Shown piece by piece: positions 55,030 to 63,964 of a stretch of DNA of 64,000 nt. Under the pieces are notes generated by a model. The model worked only from the letters and a program-made list of their open reading frames with translations. It was not told where the DNA came from and searched no databases. Position 1 is the stretch's first letter; every line of letters begins with the position of its first letter. The position numbers were made by a program, and so were the translations under genes. The stretch comes from Arcicella sp040387735 (GTDB lineage: Bacteria; Bacteroidota; Bacteroidia; Cytophagales; Spirosomataceae): contig JAZKDE010000021.1 of the NCBI GenBank assembly GCA_040387735.1, forward strand, positions 3,769-67,768, in the 5' to 3' direction.

Positions 55030-56049
55030 TTAATAACTTTTCAGAAGTCCAGTCATGTACAAATCAAAACCACCTTTTCCACCTTTCCGATTTGACGAGA
55101 ATATCATTAACGGGAAGTTGAAAGAATTTTCAGCGATAATTACTGGACGGTATTCATCGTATTCGGTATTGATTCGAGAACCTGCGTTGATTGGTTCAGA
55201 CCATTTTCCATCCTTTTTAACTGAATAATAAATGTCATATCCCCCAAATCCTCCCGCACGATTGGATGTAAAGACCAAAATATTATAACTCAAGAAAGGG
55301 CATTTATCATCAAATAGAGATGATAACACACTCATTTTCTCAATTTTACTTTCTAAAGGCTTCGTAATTTGTTGAGTAATATTTGTTTTACTATCGGTGC
55401 TACTTTTATCTCCAACCGTAGCCTCATAAATATCAAAACTTCCATCTCTATTTGAACAAAAATAGATTTTGTCTCCTAATTGACTAATAAAAGGATAAGC
55501 ATCATCTTTCTTGGAATTCAGAAAATCGACATTTACAGGGCCAACGGTTTCAGTATTATTTTGATAAATAACTTTTATATCAAGATTTCCAGCAGAATCG
55601 TCAGCATAGTATAAAAACTGATTTTTTTGAGAATTCCCAAAATTGGTAAGATTATAATTGTTTAACACATAAGGGCCTAATACATTATGATTGCCCGATG
55701 TTTTAGCGATATACCCTGCAACAAAATTATGGAGGGCAATATAATCAGAGCCATATCCAATATTAGAAGTAGCAATTGGATTACTGGCATCTTTATTATC
55801 TACTCTTACAGGAAATGAAACTAAGTTGAAATAATTTTTTTTCTCTCTTTTTGAAGAAAATACTAAAAATCCTTCTCCACTTTTATTCATGGGTAAAGTC
55901 GAATTATAGTCATCAAATTCTGAATTGAATTCAGTCAGAGGAATAATTTTATCCATAAAATCACCATCTCTCGAAGAAAAAATACTGCCAGGGCAGGCCC
56001 AAAGGAAGCAACAAACGCAACAAATCAGGGAGATACGATACAGATTCAT
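55030..56049 (-). CDS. PD40 (WD40-like) beta-propeller lipoprotein
   Basis: 339 residues. Signal ends FLWAC, lipidation site likely Cys19. PD40 repeats of TolB type appear as IYFCSNRDGSFDIYEA, LVFTSNRAGGFGGYDIYYS and MIFSSNRKGGKGGFDLYMTG. Anchored in a membrane; such propellers bind proteins or cell-wall material. The start at 56049 is only 6 bases from a 22-bp hairpin. Confidence 0.75.
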   Translation of the reverse strand: MNLYRISLICCVCCFLWACPGSIFSSRDGDFMDKIIPLTEFNSEFDDYNSTLPMNKSGEGFLVFSSKREKKNYFNLVSFPVRVDNKDASNPIATSNIGYGSDYIALHNFVAGYIAKTSGNHNVLGPYVLNNYNLTNFGNSQKNQFLYYADDSAGNLDIKVIYQNNTETVGPVNVDFLNSKKDDAYPFISQLGDKIYFCSNRDGSFDIYEATVGDKSSTDSKTNITQQITKPLESKIEKMSVLSSLFDDKCPFLSYNILVFTSNRAGGFGGYDIYYSVKKDGKWSEPINAGSRINTEYDEYRPVIIAENSFNFPLMIFSSNRKGGKGGFDLYMTGLLKSY

Positions 56050-56054
56050 ATAAT

Positions 56055-56106
56055 TTTGGTTTTAGAGTTATTTATAAATAAAAGTATAAATAATTCTAAA
56101 ACCAAA
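56055..56106. repeat. 22-bp inverted repeat immediately upstream of a start codon
   Basis: Arms at 56055-56076 and 56085-56106 match except for one G-U pair, with an 8-base loop. On - the hairpin ends 5 bases before the ATG of the PD40 gene and has no T run after it, so it is not an ordinary terminator. Confidence 0.55.
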
Positions 56107-56143
56107 CAAACCAAAAATCATAATATTAGATTTCCCCCTAACC

Positions 56144-56907
56144 CTACTTCGTAGCGATATAAAAGAAATCAAAACATTCTTCTGCGTCATCATTCAAGAA
56201 ATAATCCTCGTGTGTAATACCCGTAACTAATTGATTATCTGATTTTTGAATAATATTTCTACTCATTCTATTGGCAATATCATAAGGTATTTGCAACATC
56301 CATCTTGGCAAACGATATTGAAGATTGAAAATATCAAAACGAGTAATTTTTTCGACTGAACGCTTATTTTCTTCATAATAAGCCATCACTTTTGGATTTC
56401 CGTGAACACCCNNNNNNNNNNAAAATGTTTTAGGATTAAATTTTTCAATTCACTCGCCAAATATTCACGCACGTGCCAAGGATTTCTCGAAAGCGAATAC
56501 TTACGATTTACCGTCGTCAAAATCAACTTTCCACCAGGTTTTAGTACACGATGAGCCTCTTTGATAAATTCGTTATCATCTTCAATGTGTTCAATTACCT
56601 GAAAAGTAACGATATAGTCAAAAGTATTATCCACCAAACCTTTCAATGGAGGCAAAAACATATCAATAAACTTGAAGTTCGGATATTCCGAGGCAAGCTT
56701 GGTCATTAAAGGTTCGTTTTTATCAACGCCCGTATAATTGGAAATAGAAGGAGCTAAAACCGCTACGCCACGACCAGTACCACAGCCAATTTCGAGTAAA
56801 TTTCCCGAAACCACTTTGGCTACTTCAATATATGGAAACAATAATCGCTGGTGAACAGGATTATCAGAAATGATTTCAGAGGAGGCAATTTCGGTAGTTT
56901 TGTACAT
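56144..56907 (-). CDS. Class I SAM methyltransferase, split by an assembly gap
   Basis: The N-terminal half (residues to about 160) carries LLEIGCGTGRGVAVL (motif I), FDYIVTFQVIEHI and HRVLKPGGKLILTTVN. The C-terminal half resumes as GVHGNPKVMAYYEENKRSVE and ends FFYIATK. Ten N lie between them at 56412-56421 and the two frames disagree by 1 base, so the gene is almost certainly one intact gene in life. The missing length should be 2 modulo 3 (such as 17 or 20). Substrate unknown. Both halves fit the same family. Confidence 0.78.
56412..56421. other. Assembly gap (10 N)
   Basis: Ten unknown bases; a placeholder for a scaffold joint. The real length is not known. Confidence 1.
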
Positions 56908-57073
56908 GATTTTCTGGATATATTTTACTCATTCATTTCACGGAAATTTATCCCGCAAAGTTGTTTTAAGAATTTATCTAACAATTTTATGCCAAATTTA
57001 CCGCTTTTGCTTGACATCAGAAAAATACTTCCTAAATTGAATTCGTTATAAGAATAAATTCGATTCTCAATAC

Positions 57074-58324
57074 ATGAAAAAAATACTGTTTACCTACCTT
57101 TCTGCCGCATTATTAATAGGCTGTACTGCAACAAATCCTAATGTAAAAAAGGCTAATACTCAATTAGATAGCAGAATTGCGTTACAAAGACTCATCAGCA
57201 AAAGTAGATTTCAAGACAATGGTTCTTCCGTAAGAATTTACCTTAGCATTAATGCCGACCGAAGCCTCACTGCGAGTGATGTGATGAAAGAATTTGCGAT
57301 AAGTTATAGTTTGTACCCTGATTATTCGGTAAAACAGCAATTATTAAGTTCTGGAACAGTTACGGTTAATTCAGAAAATATTTCAGAAGACAACGGACTT
57401 TTTATCGTTTGGTTTGATATTCCTAAACCCAAAGAAATCTTTACGGGGTTAGTCCTTACGGAAATTCGAGATTTGAAAACTAACAACAAAACAACCAATG
57501 ATTGTTTTGTGAGGTTTCAATCGGGCAAAGTTGGAGATTACTTTATGTTTTTTGATAAAACAGGGAAAAAACCCTTAGCCAAAAACTTCTTCACCGTTGA
57601 AGACACCGTTATTTTACGGAGTTTGGATAATAGAAAGCAAACTTTCAATGCCTTTCGTTATAAATACGAATTTGATGCGGCCATTTCGCCGATGTCCACA
57701 ACGCCCAGAGCCGCTTCAAAAAGTTTATACGTGGATTCTGCTTTCACCATCAGTTCAAACACGCCAATTGTATTATCGCACGATGCCCTTTATTATTTTT
57801 CAAGAGATACAACGGAGTCTTTTGGCATTGGAATGGTGGTAGCGGATAAGCGTTTTCCAAAAATAACTCGTCCCGAAAAATTAGTGCGACCGCTAATTTA
57901 TATGAGTACCAACGTTGAAACTACCGATTTGTATAATTCTAAAGAACCCAAGCGAACACTTGATAATTATTGGTTAAATATCATGCAGGGGAATCAAGCA
58001 ACGGCCAAACGTACTATTAAAGCATTTTATCAGCGTGTGGAACAAGCAAATAAGATGTTTACAAGCTACAAAGAAGGTTGGAAAACCGACAAAGGAATGG
58101 TCTTCATCATCATGGGCGACCCTGTGCGAATTACCCGTACAAGAGACAAAGAAGTTTGGACGTACAATCGGGCAAGCCAGTATTCGGAATTAAATTTTAC
58201 GTTTACAAAACGCTCTAATCAGTTTGTTGACGACCATTATGAACTCCAACGTTATGCCGAATATCAATCTATTTGGTTTCCGACGGTAGAACAATGGCGG
58301 AATGGTGATGTGGTAGTGAAATAA
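57074..58324 (+). CDS. GWxTD-domain lipoprotein
   Basis: 416 residues. Signal ends LLIGC with Cys17 as the lipid site. The C-terminal 130 residues contain the namesake motif GWKTDKGMVFIIMGDPVRITR and RDKEVWTYN; the domain is common in Bacteroidota but of unknown role. The N-terminal part is beta-rich. Located after the methyltransferase, divergently oriented. Confidence 0.82.
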   Translation: MKKILFTYLSAALLIGCTATNPNVKKANTQLDSRIALQRLISKSRFQDNGSSVRIYLSINADRSLTASDVMKEFAISYSLYPDYSVKQQLLSSGTVTVNSENISEDNGLFIVWFDIPKPKEIFTGLVLTEIRDLKTNNKTTNDCFVRFQSGKVGDYFMFFDKTGKKPLAKNFFTVEDTVILRSLDNRKQTFNAFRYKYEFDAAISPMSTTPRAASKSLYVDSAFTISSNTPIVLSHDALYYFSRDTTESFGIGMVVADKRFPKITRPEKLVRPLIYMSTNVETTDLYNSKEPKRTLDNYWLNIMQGNQATAKRTIKAFYQRVEQANKMFTSYKEGWKTDKGMVFIIMGDPVRITRTRDKEVWTYNRASQYSELNFTFTKRSNQFVDDHYELQRYAEYQSIWFPTVEQWRNGDVVVK

Positions 58325-58325
58325 A

Positions 58326-58395
58326 ACAAACACTATCTTTTTAAAAAGTGTTTGTAATTCCATCAGAAAACCTCGTTTGTTTTCTGATGGAATTA
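58326..58395. terminator. Two hairpins between converging genes
   Basis: ACAAACACT / AGTGTTTGT (58326-58334 with 58347-58355) and a perfect 17-bp pair TAATTCCATCAGAAAAC / its complement (58355-58371 with 58379-58395). Neither has a strong T tract; likely ends for the two converging genes. Confidence 0.5.
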
Positions 58396-58497
58396 CTGGA
58401 AGGACAAAAAGTAGTTTGACTAAACACCGATGAAAAAGAATAAAATTTCTATTTCAACATTTCGCCTTTGAGTGAGATTTTTAGTCTTCATTAAAAT

Positions 58498-59562
58498 TTA
58501 TTTTGTCTTTCGCAGTTTCCCATGATAGCAGTCATTTAATAAATCTTCAATATTACTTTCGGTTATATTTATTGGATTTTTTAATTTAATGGCTGCTATC
58601 ATTTTAGTTGCTTTGGGTATTAATTCATACGCTAAACCTATCTCTTTAAGCGTAGTGGATGCTCCCATTGATTGAGCCAAAGATTTTAATTTTTGAGGTG
58701 GATTATCACTTTTCAATGCTCGTTTCAAATCTTCTTTTACAAGAGCTGAAAGCCCTTTCATCTGAAAATCTAACACATAAGGCAATAGAACAGTATGCAC
58801 TTTACCATGATCCATGTCAAAAGTGCCACCTAATACGTGAGCCATTTTGTGATGTAATGCCATCGAAACCTCACACAATGATTTCCCTGCTAAATAAGCG
58901 CCAAATTGTAGTTTTTCATTGGCATTAATTAACGAATTTTCGGTTATCATTTCTTCCATACCCTCCATCAAATTACGAATACCAATCAATGAATTTTGGT
59001 AGGTAATTGGGTTGATATCAAAAGCATAAATGGCCTCTATTAGATGTGCCATCGCATTCATTGAACTGGTAGCAGCTAATGAAAGGGACATTTCGGCAGT
59101 AAGGTCGGTATCATAAATTACGATTTTGGGTAACACCGATAAATCTCTGCCGACTGTCTTTATTCCATTCTCACTGATACCGTACATATTTGTCATTTCC
59201 GAACCAGCATAAGTAGTCGGAACGGCCACAATTGGAAGCCGATTATTCAGTGCTATACCTTTTGCTAAACCAATAGCTGACCCTCCACCAATGGCAACGA
59301 TGATATCTGATTGGTGAGAATCGGTAGCAGAAAGAGCTTCTTCTACAACAGAATTGGGTACGTGCTGAATTACTTTTGAAAAATGCAACACCTCTTCTCT
59401 TCCAAAACACTCAATAAGATTATCCACGATAGCTTGCGACCTGTTTCCTGCGACCACAAATAATCGAGCCGCCCCAATCTCTTTGATTATTTCAGCTAAA
59501 TGGACAATTTTTCCCTGACCAAAATAAACTCTATTGGGAAATGATTGATATATAAATTTCAT
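58498..59562 (-). CDS. Iron-containing alcohol dehydrogenase, maleylacetate reductase-like
   Basis: 354 residues. The nucleotide-binding GGGSAIGLAKG and VPTTYAGSEMTN with metal-region ALHHKMAHVLGGTFDMDHGKVHT match maleylacetate reductases, which reduce maleylacetate to 3-oxoadipate in the degradation of hydroquinone and chlorocatechol-type aromatics. The assignment among Fe-ADH paralogues is by motif. It fits the ring-cleaving dioxygenases next to it. Confidence 0.8.
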   Translation of the reverse strand: MKFIYQSFPNRVYFGQGKIVHLAEIIKEIGAARLFVVAGNRSQAIVDNLIECFGREEVLHFSKVIQHVPNSVVEEALSATDSHQSDIIVAIGGGSAIGLAKGIALNNRLPIVAVPTTYAGSEMTNMYGISENGIKTVGRDLSVLPKIVIYDTDLTAEMSLSLAATSSMNAMAHLIEAIYAFDINPITYQNSLIGIRNLMEGMEEMITENSLINANEKLQFGAYLAGKSLCEVSMALHHKMAHVLGGTFDMDHGKVHTVLLPYVLDFQMKGLSALVKEDLKRALKSDNPPQKLKSLAQSMGASTTLKEIGLAYELIPKATKMIAAIKLKNPINITESNIEDLLNDCYHGKLRKTK

Positions 59563-59600
59563 TTATTTTTGATTTGGAAAGAGTTGATAGGCAATTCTCC

Positions 59601-59891
59601 TTATTTATGATAATGCTTATCTAACTGTTCAATATATTCGGGGTGTTTTTTCAAAAAATTAGCCACAAAACTACAATATACCATCACTGGAAATTGGTTT
59701 TCTTTCGCATATTCAAAAGCATAATGAGCTAATGCCGAACCGATCCCATTTCCTTCTAATTCGAGAGGTACAACAGTGTGCATCAAAGCAATTGAATCTT
59801 TATAAAATCGGTATTCTAAAAAAGCCGTTTCTGATGCTACTTTCAACTCAAATCGGAGGTTATCTGTATTATTTTTAATGGTGAATTCCAT
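59601..59891 (-). CDS. Small GNAT-like N-acetyltransferase (YidJ type)
   Basis: 96 residues. EGNGIGSALAHYAFEYAKENQ is the acetyl-CoA loop and CSFVANFLKKHPEY is the typical end of the COG2388 group. Acceptor unknown. It lies between the maleylacetate reductase-like and the dioxygenase genes on the same strand. Confidence 0.85.
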   Translation of the reverse strand: MEFTIKNNTDNLRFELKVASETAFLEYRFYKDSIALMHTVVPLELEGNGIGSALAHYAFEYAKENQFPVMVYCSFVANFLKKHPEYIEQLDKHYHK

Positions 59892-59953
59892 AAGAATCTT
59901 TTTTATAATGAACCTGTTTAAACTAATTTCAAGATATTATCGAGGGAAAATAT

Positions 59954-60913
59954 TTATCCCACTTTGGGTAAATTAGCTTCTATTTCAGCCCGATTTACCT
60001 CCTCCCATTCGGGCAAAAGCAGATGCTCACCCAATTCTTGTTCAGGTTCATCAATGGTAAATCCAGGTTGCAGGGTCGCCATTTCAAACCACATACCCGC
60101 ATAAGGACGAAAATAAACCGAGTGAAAATATTTTCGGTCTTTCATATCTGTTGGCACAAAACCTCGCTCAATCAATCTATCTCGCATAGTCATTAAGGCA
60201 TTATCATCTTCCACAATCCACGCTACATGATGTACCGTACCAATCCCATTTCGCCCACGTGAAGTTTGTTCATCCCGTCGCATTTCAAGGTATTTACCCG
60301 CTCCGCCACCATTTACATTCAATCTAACACGGTTATTTTCTTGGGCAGCCAGACTCATATTCATTTCTGACTGTAAAAATTCGAGCATCAAATCCCAATG
60401 TTCTGGTGCAATTGACAAGGTTACATGATGAATACCTTTTACGCCTTCAGCATCAGTAATATCATTTTCTCCCGCACTTATCCAAGCCTTACGGGTGTCA
60501 TTTTCGTCGCCAATTAGCTCAATTTGCAGACCCGAAGGATCTCGAAACCAAAGATAGGATTGTCCAAAACGCTCTCCCTCAGTTACTATTATCCCAAATT
60601 CCAGTAAGCGTTTAGTCCAAAAAGGCAATGATTTTGCTGGCACCGAAAGTGCGGTTGCAATGATGAGGCCAGTACCCTCTTCTCCTAGTTGAACTTTAGG
60701 CTGTCCCTTGTAAGGAAAAGTCGTAAAAATCGTGCTTGGCGTACCCACTTGGTCACCATAATAAAAATGATAAACATTATGGTTATCAAAATTCACGGTT
60801 TTTTTAATCAATCGCATACCCAAAATATGGGTATAAAAATGATAATCTTCTTGGGCATCATTGACCGTTGCGGTTACATGGTGAATGCCTTTTATATAAT
60901 CAGTATTTTTCAT
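59954..60913 (-). CDS. VOC-fold ring-cleaving dioxygenase (MhqO-like)
   Basis: 319 residues, two VOC modules. Metal ligands: His in GIHHVTATV, His in TVHHVAWIVEDD and Glu in MWFEMATLQPGF. Relatives (MhqA/E/O in Bacillus, LinE-like) cleave hydroquinones or catechols extradiol-fashion. It heads the left half of the cluster; the paralogue at 62167 is about 45% alike by eye. Confidence 0.85.
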   Translation of the reverse strand: MKNTDYIKGIHHVTATVNDAQEDYHFYTHILGMRLIKKTVNFDNHNVYHFYYGDQVGTPSTIFTTFPYKGQPKVQLGEEGTGLIIATALSVPAKSLPFWTKRLLEFGIIVTEGERFGQSYLWFRDPSGLQIELIGDENDTRKAWISAGENDITDAEGVKGIHHVTLSIAPEHWDLMLEFLQSEMNMSLAAQENNRVRLNVNGGGAGKYLEMRRDEQTSRGRNGIGTVHHVAWIVEDDNALMTMRDRLIERGFVPTDMKDRKYFHSVYFRPYAGMWFEMATLQPGFTIDEPEQELGEHLLLPEWEEVNRAEIEANLPKVG

Positions 60914-61021
60914 AAAGAGTTAATTTTGAATATTTTAAAAACGGTAAGGCATCTTGTCTAAACAATTTTCAGAACCTTATTTTTTAACAAAAGTATTGGC
61001 ATTCTTGGTATCAAAAAATAG

Positions 61022-61058
61022 AAAAACCATGATTTCTGTTGTCAAAATCATGGTTTTT
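61022..61058 (-). terminator. Terminator of the AraC gene
   Basis: AAAAACCATGATTT / AAATCATGGTTTTT, 14 bp, arms at 61022-61035 and 61045-61058, followed by T residues on -. Confidence 0.85.
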
Positions 61059-61074
61059 AAAAATATAAACTTTA

Positions 61075-61947
61075 TTAAGCGTTTTCTCTAAAAGTTGAAA
61101 ATGAAACTCCCTCACACTTTTTGAAGAATTTACTAAAATGAGCAACGTCTTCATAACCAAGCGAATATGAAATTTCTTTAGCCGACATCTCAGAAAAACG
61201 AGCCAGACGCTTTGCTTCCAACATCAAACGATTGAGAATAAAATCTTTTGCCGACGTACCCGTTTCAGATTTGATAATTTCATTTAGATAATTACTCGTC
61301 AGGTGTTGAGCATCGGCATAATCGCCTACTTGATGCCAACTTTTAAAATGAGTTTCCACATCGTTTTTAAAATGCCGAACAATATCTGCCTGTCGTTTTT
61401 CCAACTTAATGTTCTTTTGTTGATTTTGGTGTTTTAAACGACTGCATTCCAACAGAAATAACTTTAACCAAGCCCCCAGAGTTTCCCATTTGTATACAGT
61501 ATTTTCTTCTGTTTCATTTTTGAATTTTTCAAAAAAAAGTAAAAGCCTTCCCATTTCAGGAGCCGTTAGAGTTAGTGGCTTTGATTCATCGCAATTAAAA
61601 AACAGAGCCATCTCGGTCAATTGTACAGCCGAAATACTGTATTCCAACATAAAATCAGGCGTAAACATCATCACATGACCTTTTAGCTGACTTGCAGTAT
61701 TAGGCTCTATTTCAAGCTGATGTATTTGCTCTGGCGAAATAAAATACAGCGTAAAAGGCGTTAATGGGTAATTTTTGAAATCTATTTGATGATTCCCTAT
61801 GCCATTTTCTACGGCAATAATAGTAAAAAAATTATGACGGTGTGGCTGAATATCGCTTTTCCTTGAAGGCTTTTCGGCTTCAATCGCCTCCATCGTTTTA
61901 TACACAAATGGCGATTGTAAGGATTGTATTCTAATTTTTGGGGACAT
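61075..61947 (-). CDS. AraC-family regulator with cupin-like sensor
   Basis: 290 residues. N-terminal cupin-like part (QPHRHNFFTIIAVENGIGNH); C-terminal double helix-turn-helix SAKEISYSLGYEDVAHFSKFFKKCEGVSFSTFR. Divergently placed between the two dioxygenase genes, so it likely controls both, perhaps in response to a quinone. In Bacillus this role is played by the MarR protein MhqR. Confidence 0.88.
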   Translation of the reverse strand: MSPKIRIQSLQSPFVYKTMEAIEAEKPSRKSDIQPHRHNFFTIIAVENGIGNHQIDFKNYPLTPFTLYFISPEQIHQLEIEPNTASQLKGHVMMFTPDFMLEYSISAVQLTEMALFFNCDESKPLTLTAPEMGRLLLFFEKFKNETEENTVYKWETLGAWLKLFLLECSRLKHQNQQKNIKLEKRQADIVRHFKNDVETHFKSWHQVGDYADAQHLTSNYLNEIIKSETGTSAKDFILNRLMLEAKRLARFSEMSAKEISYSLGYEDVAHFSKFFKKCEGVSFSTFRENA

Positions 61948-62118
61948 ATAATATTGATTTGTATATGGTTTAGAATCTTGCGTCTTATTTTACAAAATAA
62001 TGCTTAGCAGTTTGATTTTCTATCCTTCTGGAATAAATATTTTTTATAAAAAATAGAAATCCGTTATTTTGACAACACCTACCAGTCTTTTGCCATTTTC
62101 TTGCTTTAAAGCCCGCTG

Positions 62119-62126
62119 TACATTTG
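62119..62126 (+). promoter_or_regulatory. Predicted -7 element of the 62167 dioxygenase gene
   Basis: TACATTTG matches TAnnTTTG. A TTG lies 15 bases upstream (62101-62103), shorter than the usual spacing, so support is moderate. The expected leader is about 35 bases. Confidence 0.4.
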
Positions 62127-62166
62127 TAACATAAATTTTTAGAGAAAAACATTTAAACAATAGATT

Positions 62167-63150
62167 ATGAAAACTCCATTAATAACAGGTTTGCATCACA
62201 TTACAGCAATGGCTTCAGACCCACAAGTAAATCTTGATTTTTATGCAGGCTTTTTAGGCTTAAGATTAGTCAAAAAAACAATCAATTTTGATGCACCCGA
62301 TGTATATCACCTTTATTACGGCGACGAAACAGGCAAAGCGGGTAGTATCATGACTTTTTTCCCATTCGGAGTGAGTCCTTACAGAGGAAAACAAGGCATT
62401 GGGCAGGCAGCTACTACTTCGTTTTCAATACCGATGAATGCCCTTGATTATTGGATGAAACGTTTTGAGCAATATGATATTAAATATAAACAACCACAAA
62501 GTCGTTTCAACGAAGCAGTTATTTATTTTGAAGACCCAGATGGTTTAGGCTTAGAATTAATTGCGAATGATGATGACATTCGTCCATCATTTACTTATGG
62601 TCATATTCCTGCTGAATATGCAATTCGAGGTTTTTGGGGCAGTGAGTTGTGGGAAACCAGCTATGAACGTACTGAAGCATTGCTAACAGGTAATTTAGGA
62701 TATAAATTTATTGGTGAAGCAGGTGTAAGAAGACGTTACGTACCCGAGAATACCGAAGGAGGACTTGCAGGCAAATACGTAGATATTCTCTGGGATTCCA
62801 CCCAAAGTTATGGACAAGGTGGCATCGGTACTGTACATCATATTGCCTTTGATACTCCAACCGATGAAAGCCAAAAAGCAGTACGTGAAATATTACTTTC
62901 CAAAAATTACACACCAACGCAAGTACTTGACCGACAGTACTTTCATTCAATTTACTTTCGTGAACCAGGTGGTGTATTATTTGAAGTAGCCACTAATCCT
63001 CCAGGATTTTCATTAGATGAAACGGTTAAAAACTTGGGTACTGCATTAAAACTACCACCTTGGCAAGAGCAAAACAGAAGCAATATTGAAAAACTTTTAC
63101 CACCAATTTCTTTGGAAAAAACCTTGGAAAAATATGCCGTAAAAGCCTAA
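62167..63150 (+). CDS. VOC-fold ring-cleaving dioxygenase, second copy
   Basis: 327 residues, two VOC modules with metal ligands in GLHHITAMASD, GTVHHIAFDTP and EVATNPPGF. The same extradiol family as the 59954 protein but diverged, and with a different C-terminal tail, so the two may differ in substrate. It is followed within 71 bases by the MhqD-like hydrolase. Confidence 0.88.
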   Translation: MKTPLITGLHHITAMASDPQVNLDFYAGFLGLRLVKKTINFDAPDVYHLYYGDETGKAGSIMTFFPFGVSPYRGKQGIGQAATTSFSIPMNALDYWMKRFEQYDIKYKQPQSRFNEAVIYFEDPDGLGLELIANDDDIRPSFTYGHIPAEYAIRGFWGSELWETSYERTEALLTGNLGYKFIGEAGVRRRYVPENTEGGLAGKYVDILWDSTQSYGQGGIGTVHHIAFDTPTDESQKAVREILLSKNYTPTQVLDRQYFHSIYFREPGGVLFEVATNPPGFSLDETVKNLGTALKLPPWQEQNRSNIEKLLPPISLEKTLEKYAVKA

Positions 63151-63221
63151 TTTTAATCAGTGTACTTGCCGTAAGATTTGTTATGGCAAGTACATTTTAA
63201 TTTTACTAAAAGAATATAATC

Positions 63222-63857
63222 ATGACAATTCATAAAATAGGAAATACAGTTTTTAGCGGTAAATCACTCGACGAAGCTAAGAAAGTTTTAATCATGGTGC
63301 ACGGACGTGGTGCCAATGCCCAAAGTATCTTGAGTTTAGCTGACCATCTATTGGTGAAAGATTTTGCCTTCGTAGCTCCAAATGCAACGGGAAATACATG
63401 GTATCCTCAAAGTTTTTTAGCCCCCGAAATACAAAATGAACCCTATTTATCTTCGGCATTAGATTTATTGACAACTTTGGTCAATCAGTTGAAAGCGAAA
63501 GGTTTTGAAGCAAAGAATATTTATTTCACGGGATTTTCGCAAGGAGCCTGTTTAACATCAGAATTTTTGGGACGAAATGCCGAAAGATTTGGCGGAGCAT
63601 TTATTTTTACGGGTGGTCTTATCGGTGATTCGGTGAAAAACGACCGCTACCAAGGAAATTTTGCAGGCACTCCTATTTTCATTGGTTCAAGCAACCCCGA
63701 TTTCCACGTACCAGTAGAACGAGTGTATGCCACAAGCAATATTTTTAGAGATTTAGGAGCAACTGTTACTGAAAAAATCTACCCAAATATGGCTCACACC
63801 ATCATTGATGATGAAATTAACGAAGCTAACAAAATATTAATACTTGAGGAAGAATAA
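63222..63857 (+). CDS. MhqD-like alpha/beta hydrolase
   Basis: 211 residues. Oxyanion start MVHGRGANAQSIL, nucleophile Ser in FTGFSQGACLTSEF, and catalytic His in PNMAHTIIDDE. The closest description is the MhqD/YodD carboxylesterase family found with MhqO in quinone resistance. Co-transcription with the dioxygenase is likely. Confidence 0.85.
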   Translation: MTIHKIGNTVFSGKSLDEAKKVLIMVHGRGANAQSILSLADHLLVKDFAFVAPNATGNTWYPQSFLAPEIQNEPYLSSALDLLTTLVNQLKAKGFEAKNIYFTGFSQGACLTSEFLGRNAERFGGAFIFTGGLIGDSVKNDRYQGNFAGTPIFIGSSNPDFHVPVERVYATSNIFRDLGATVTEKIYPNMAHTIIDDEINEANKILILEEE

Positions 63858-63925
63858 TTTTCTTTACTTTTTATTTGTTGATTCTACTGAACTAATTAGA
63901 GAATATTGCCAAATTTAAATAAACA

Positions 63926-63957
63926 AAAAGCCCCTAATATTACTATTAAGGGCTTTT
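63926..63957. terminator. Terminator at the window end
   Basis: AAAAGCCCCTAATA / TATTAAGGGCTTTT with one mismatch and a short loop, between the MhqD-like gene and the incoming minus-strand gene. Confidence 0.75.
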
Positions 63958-63964
63958 AAATGTT

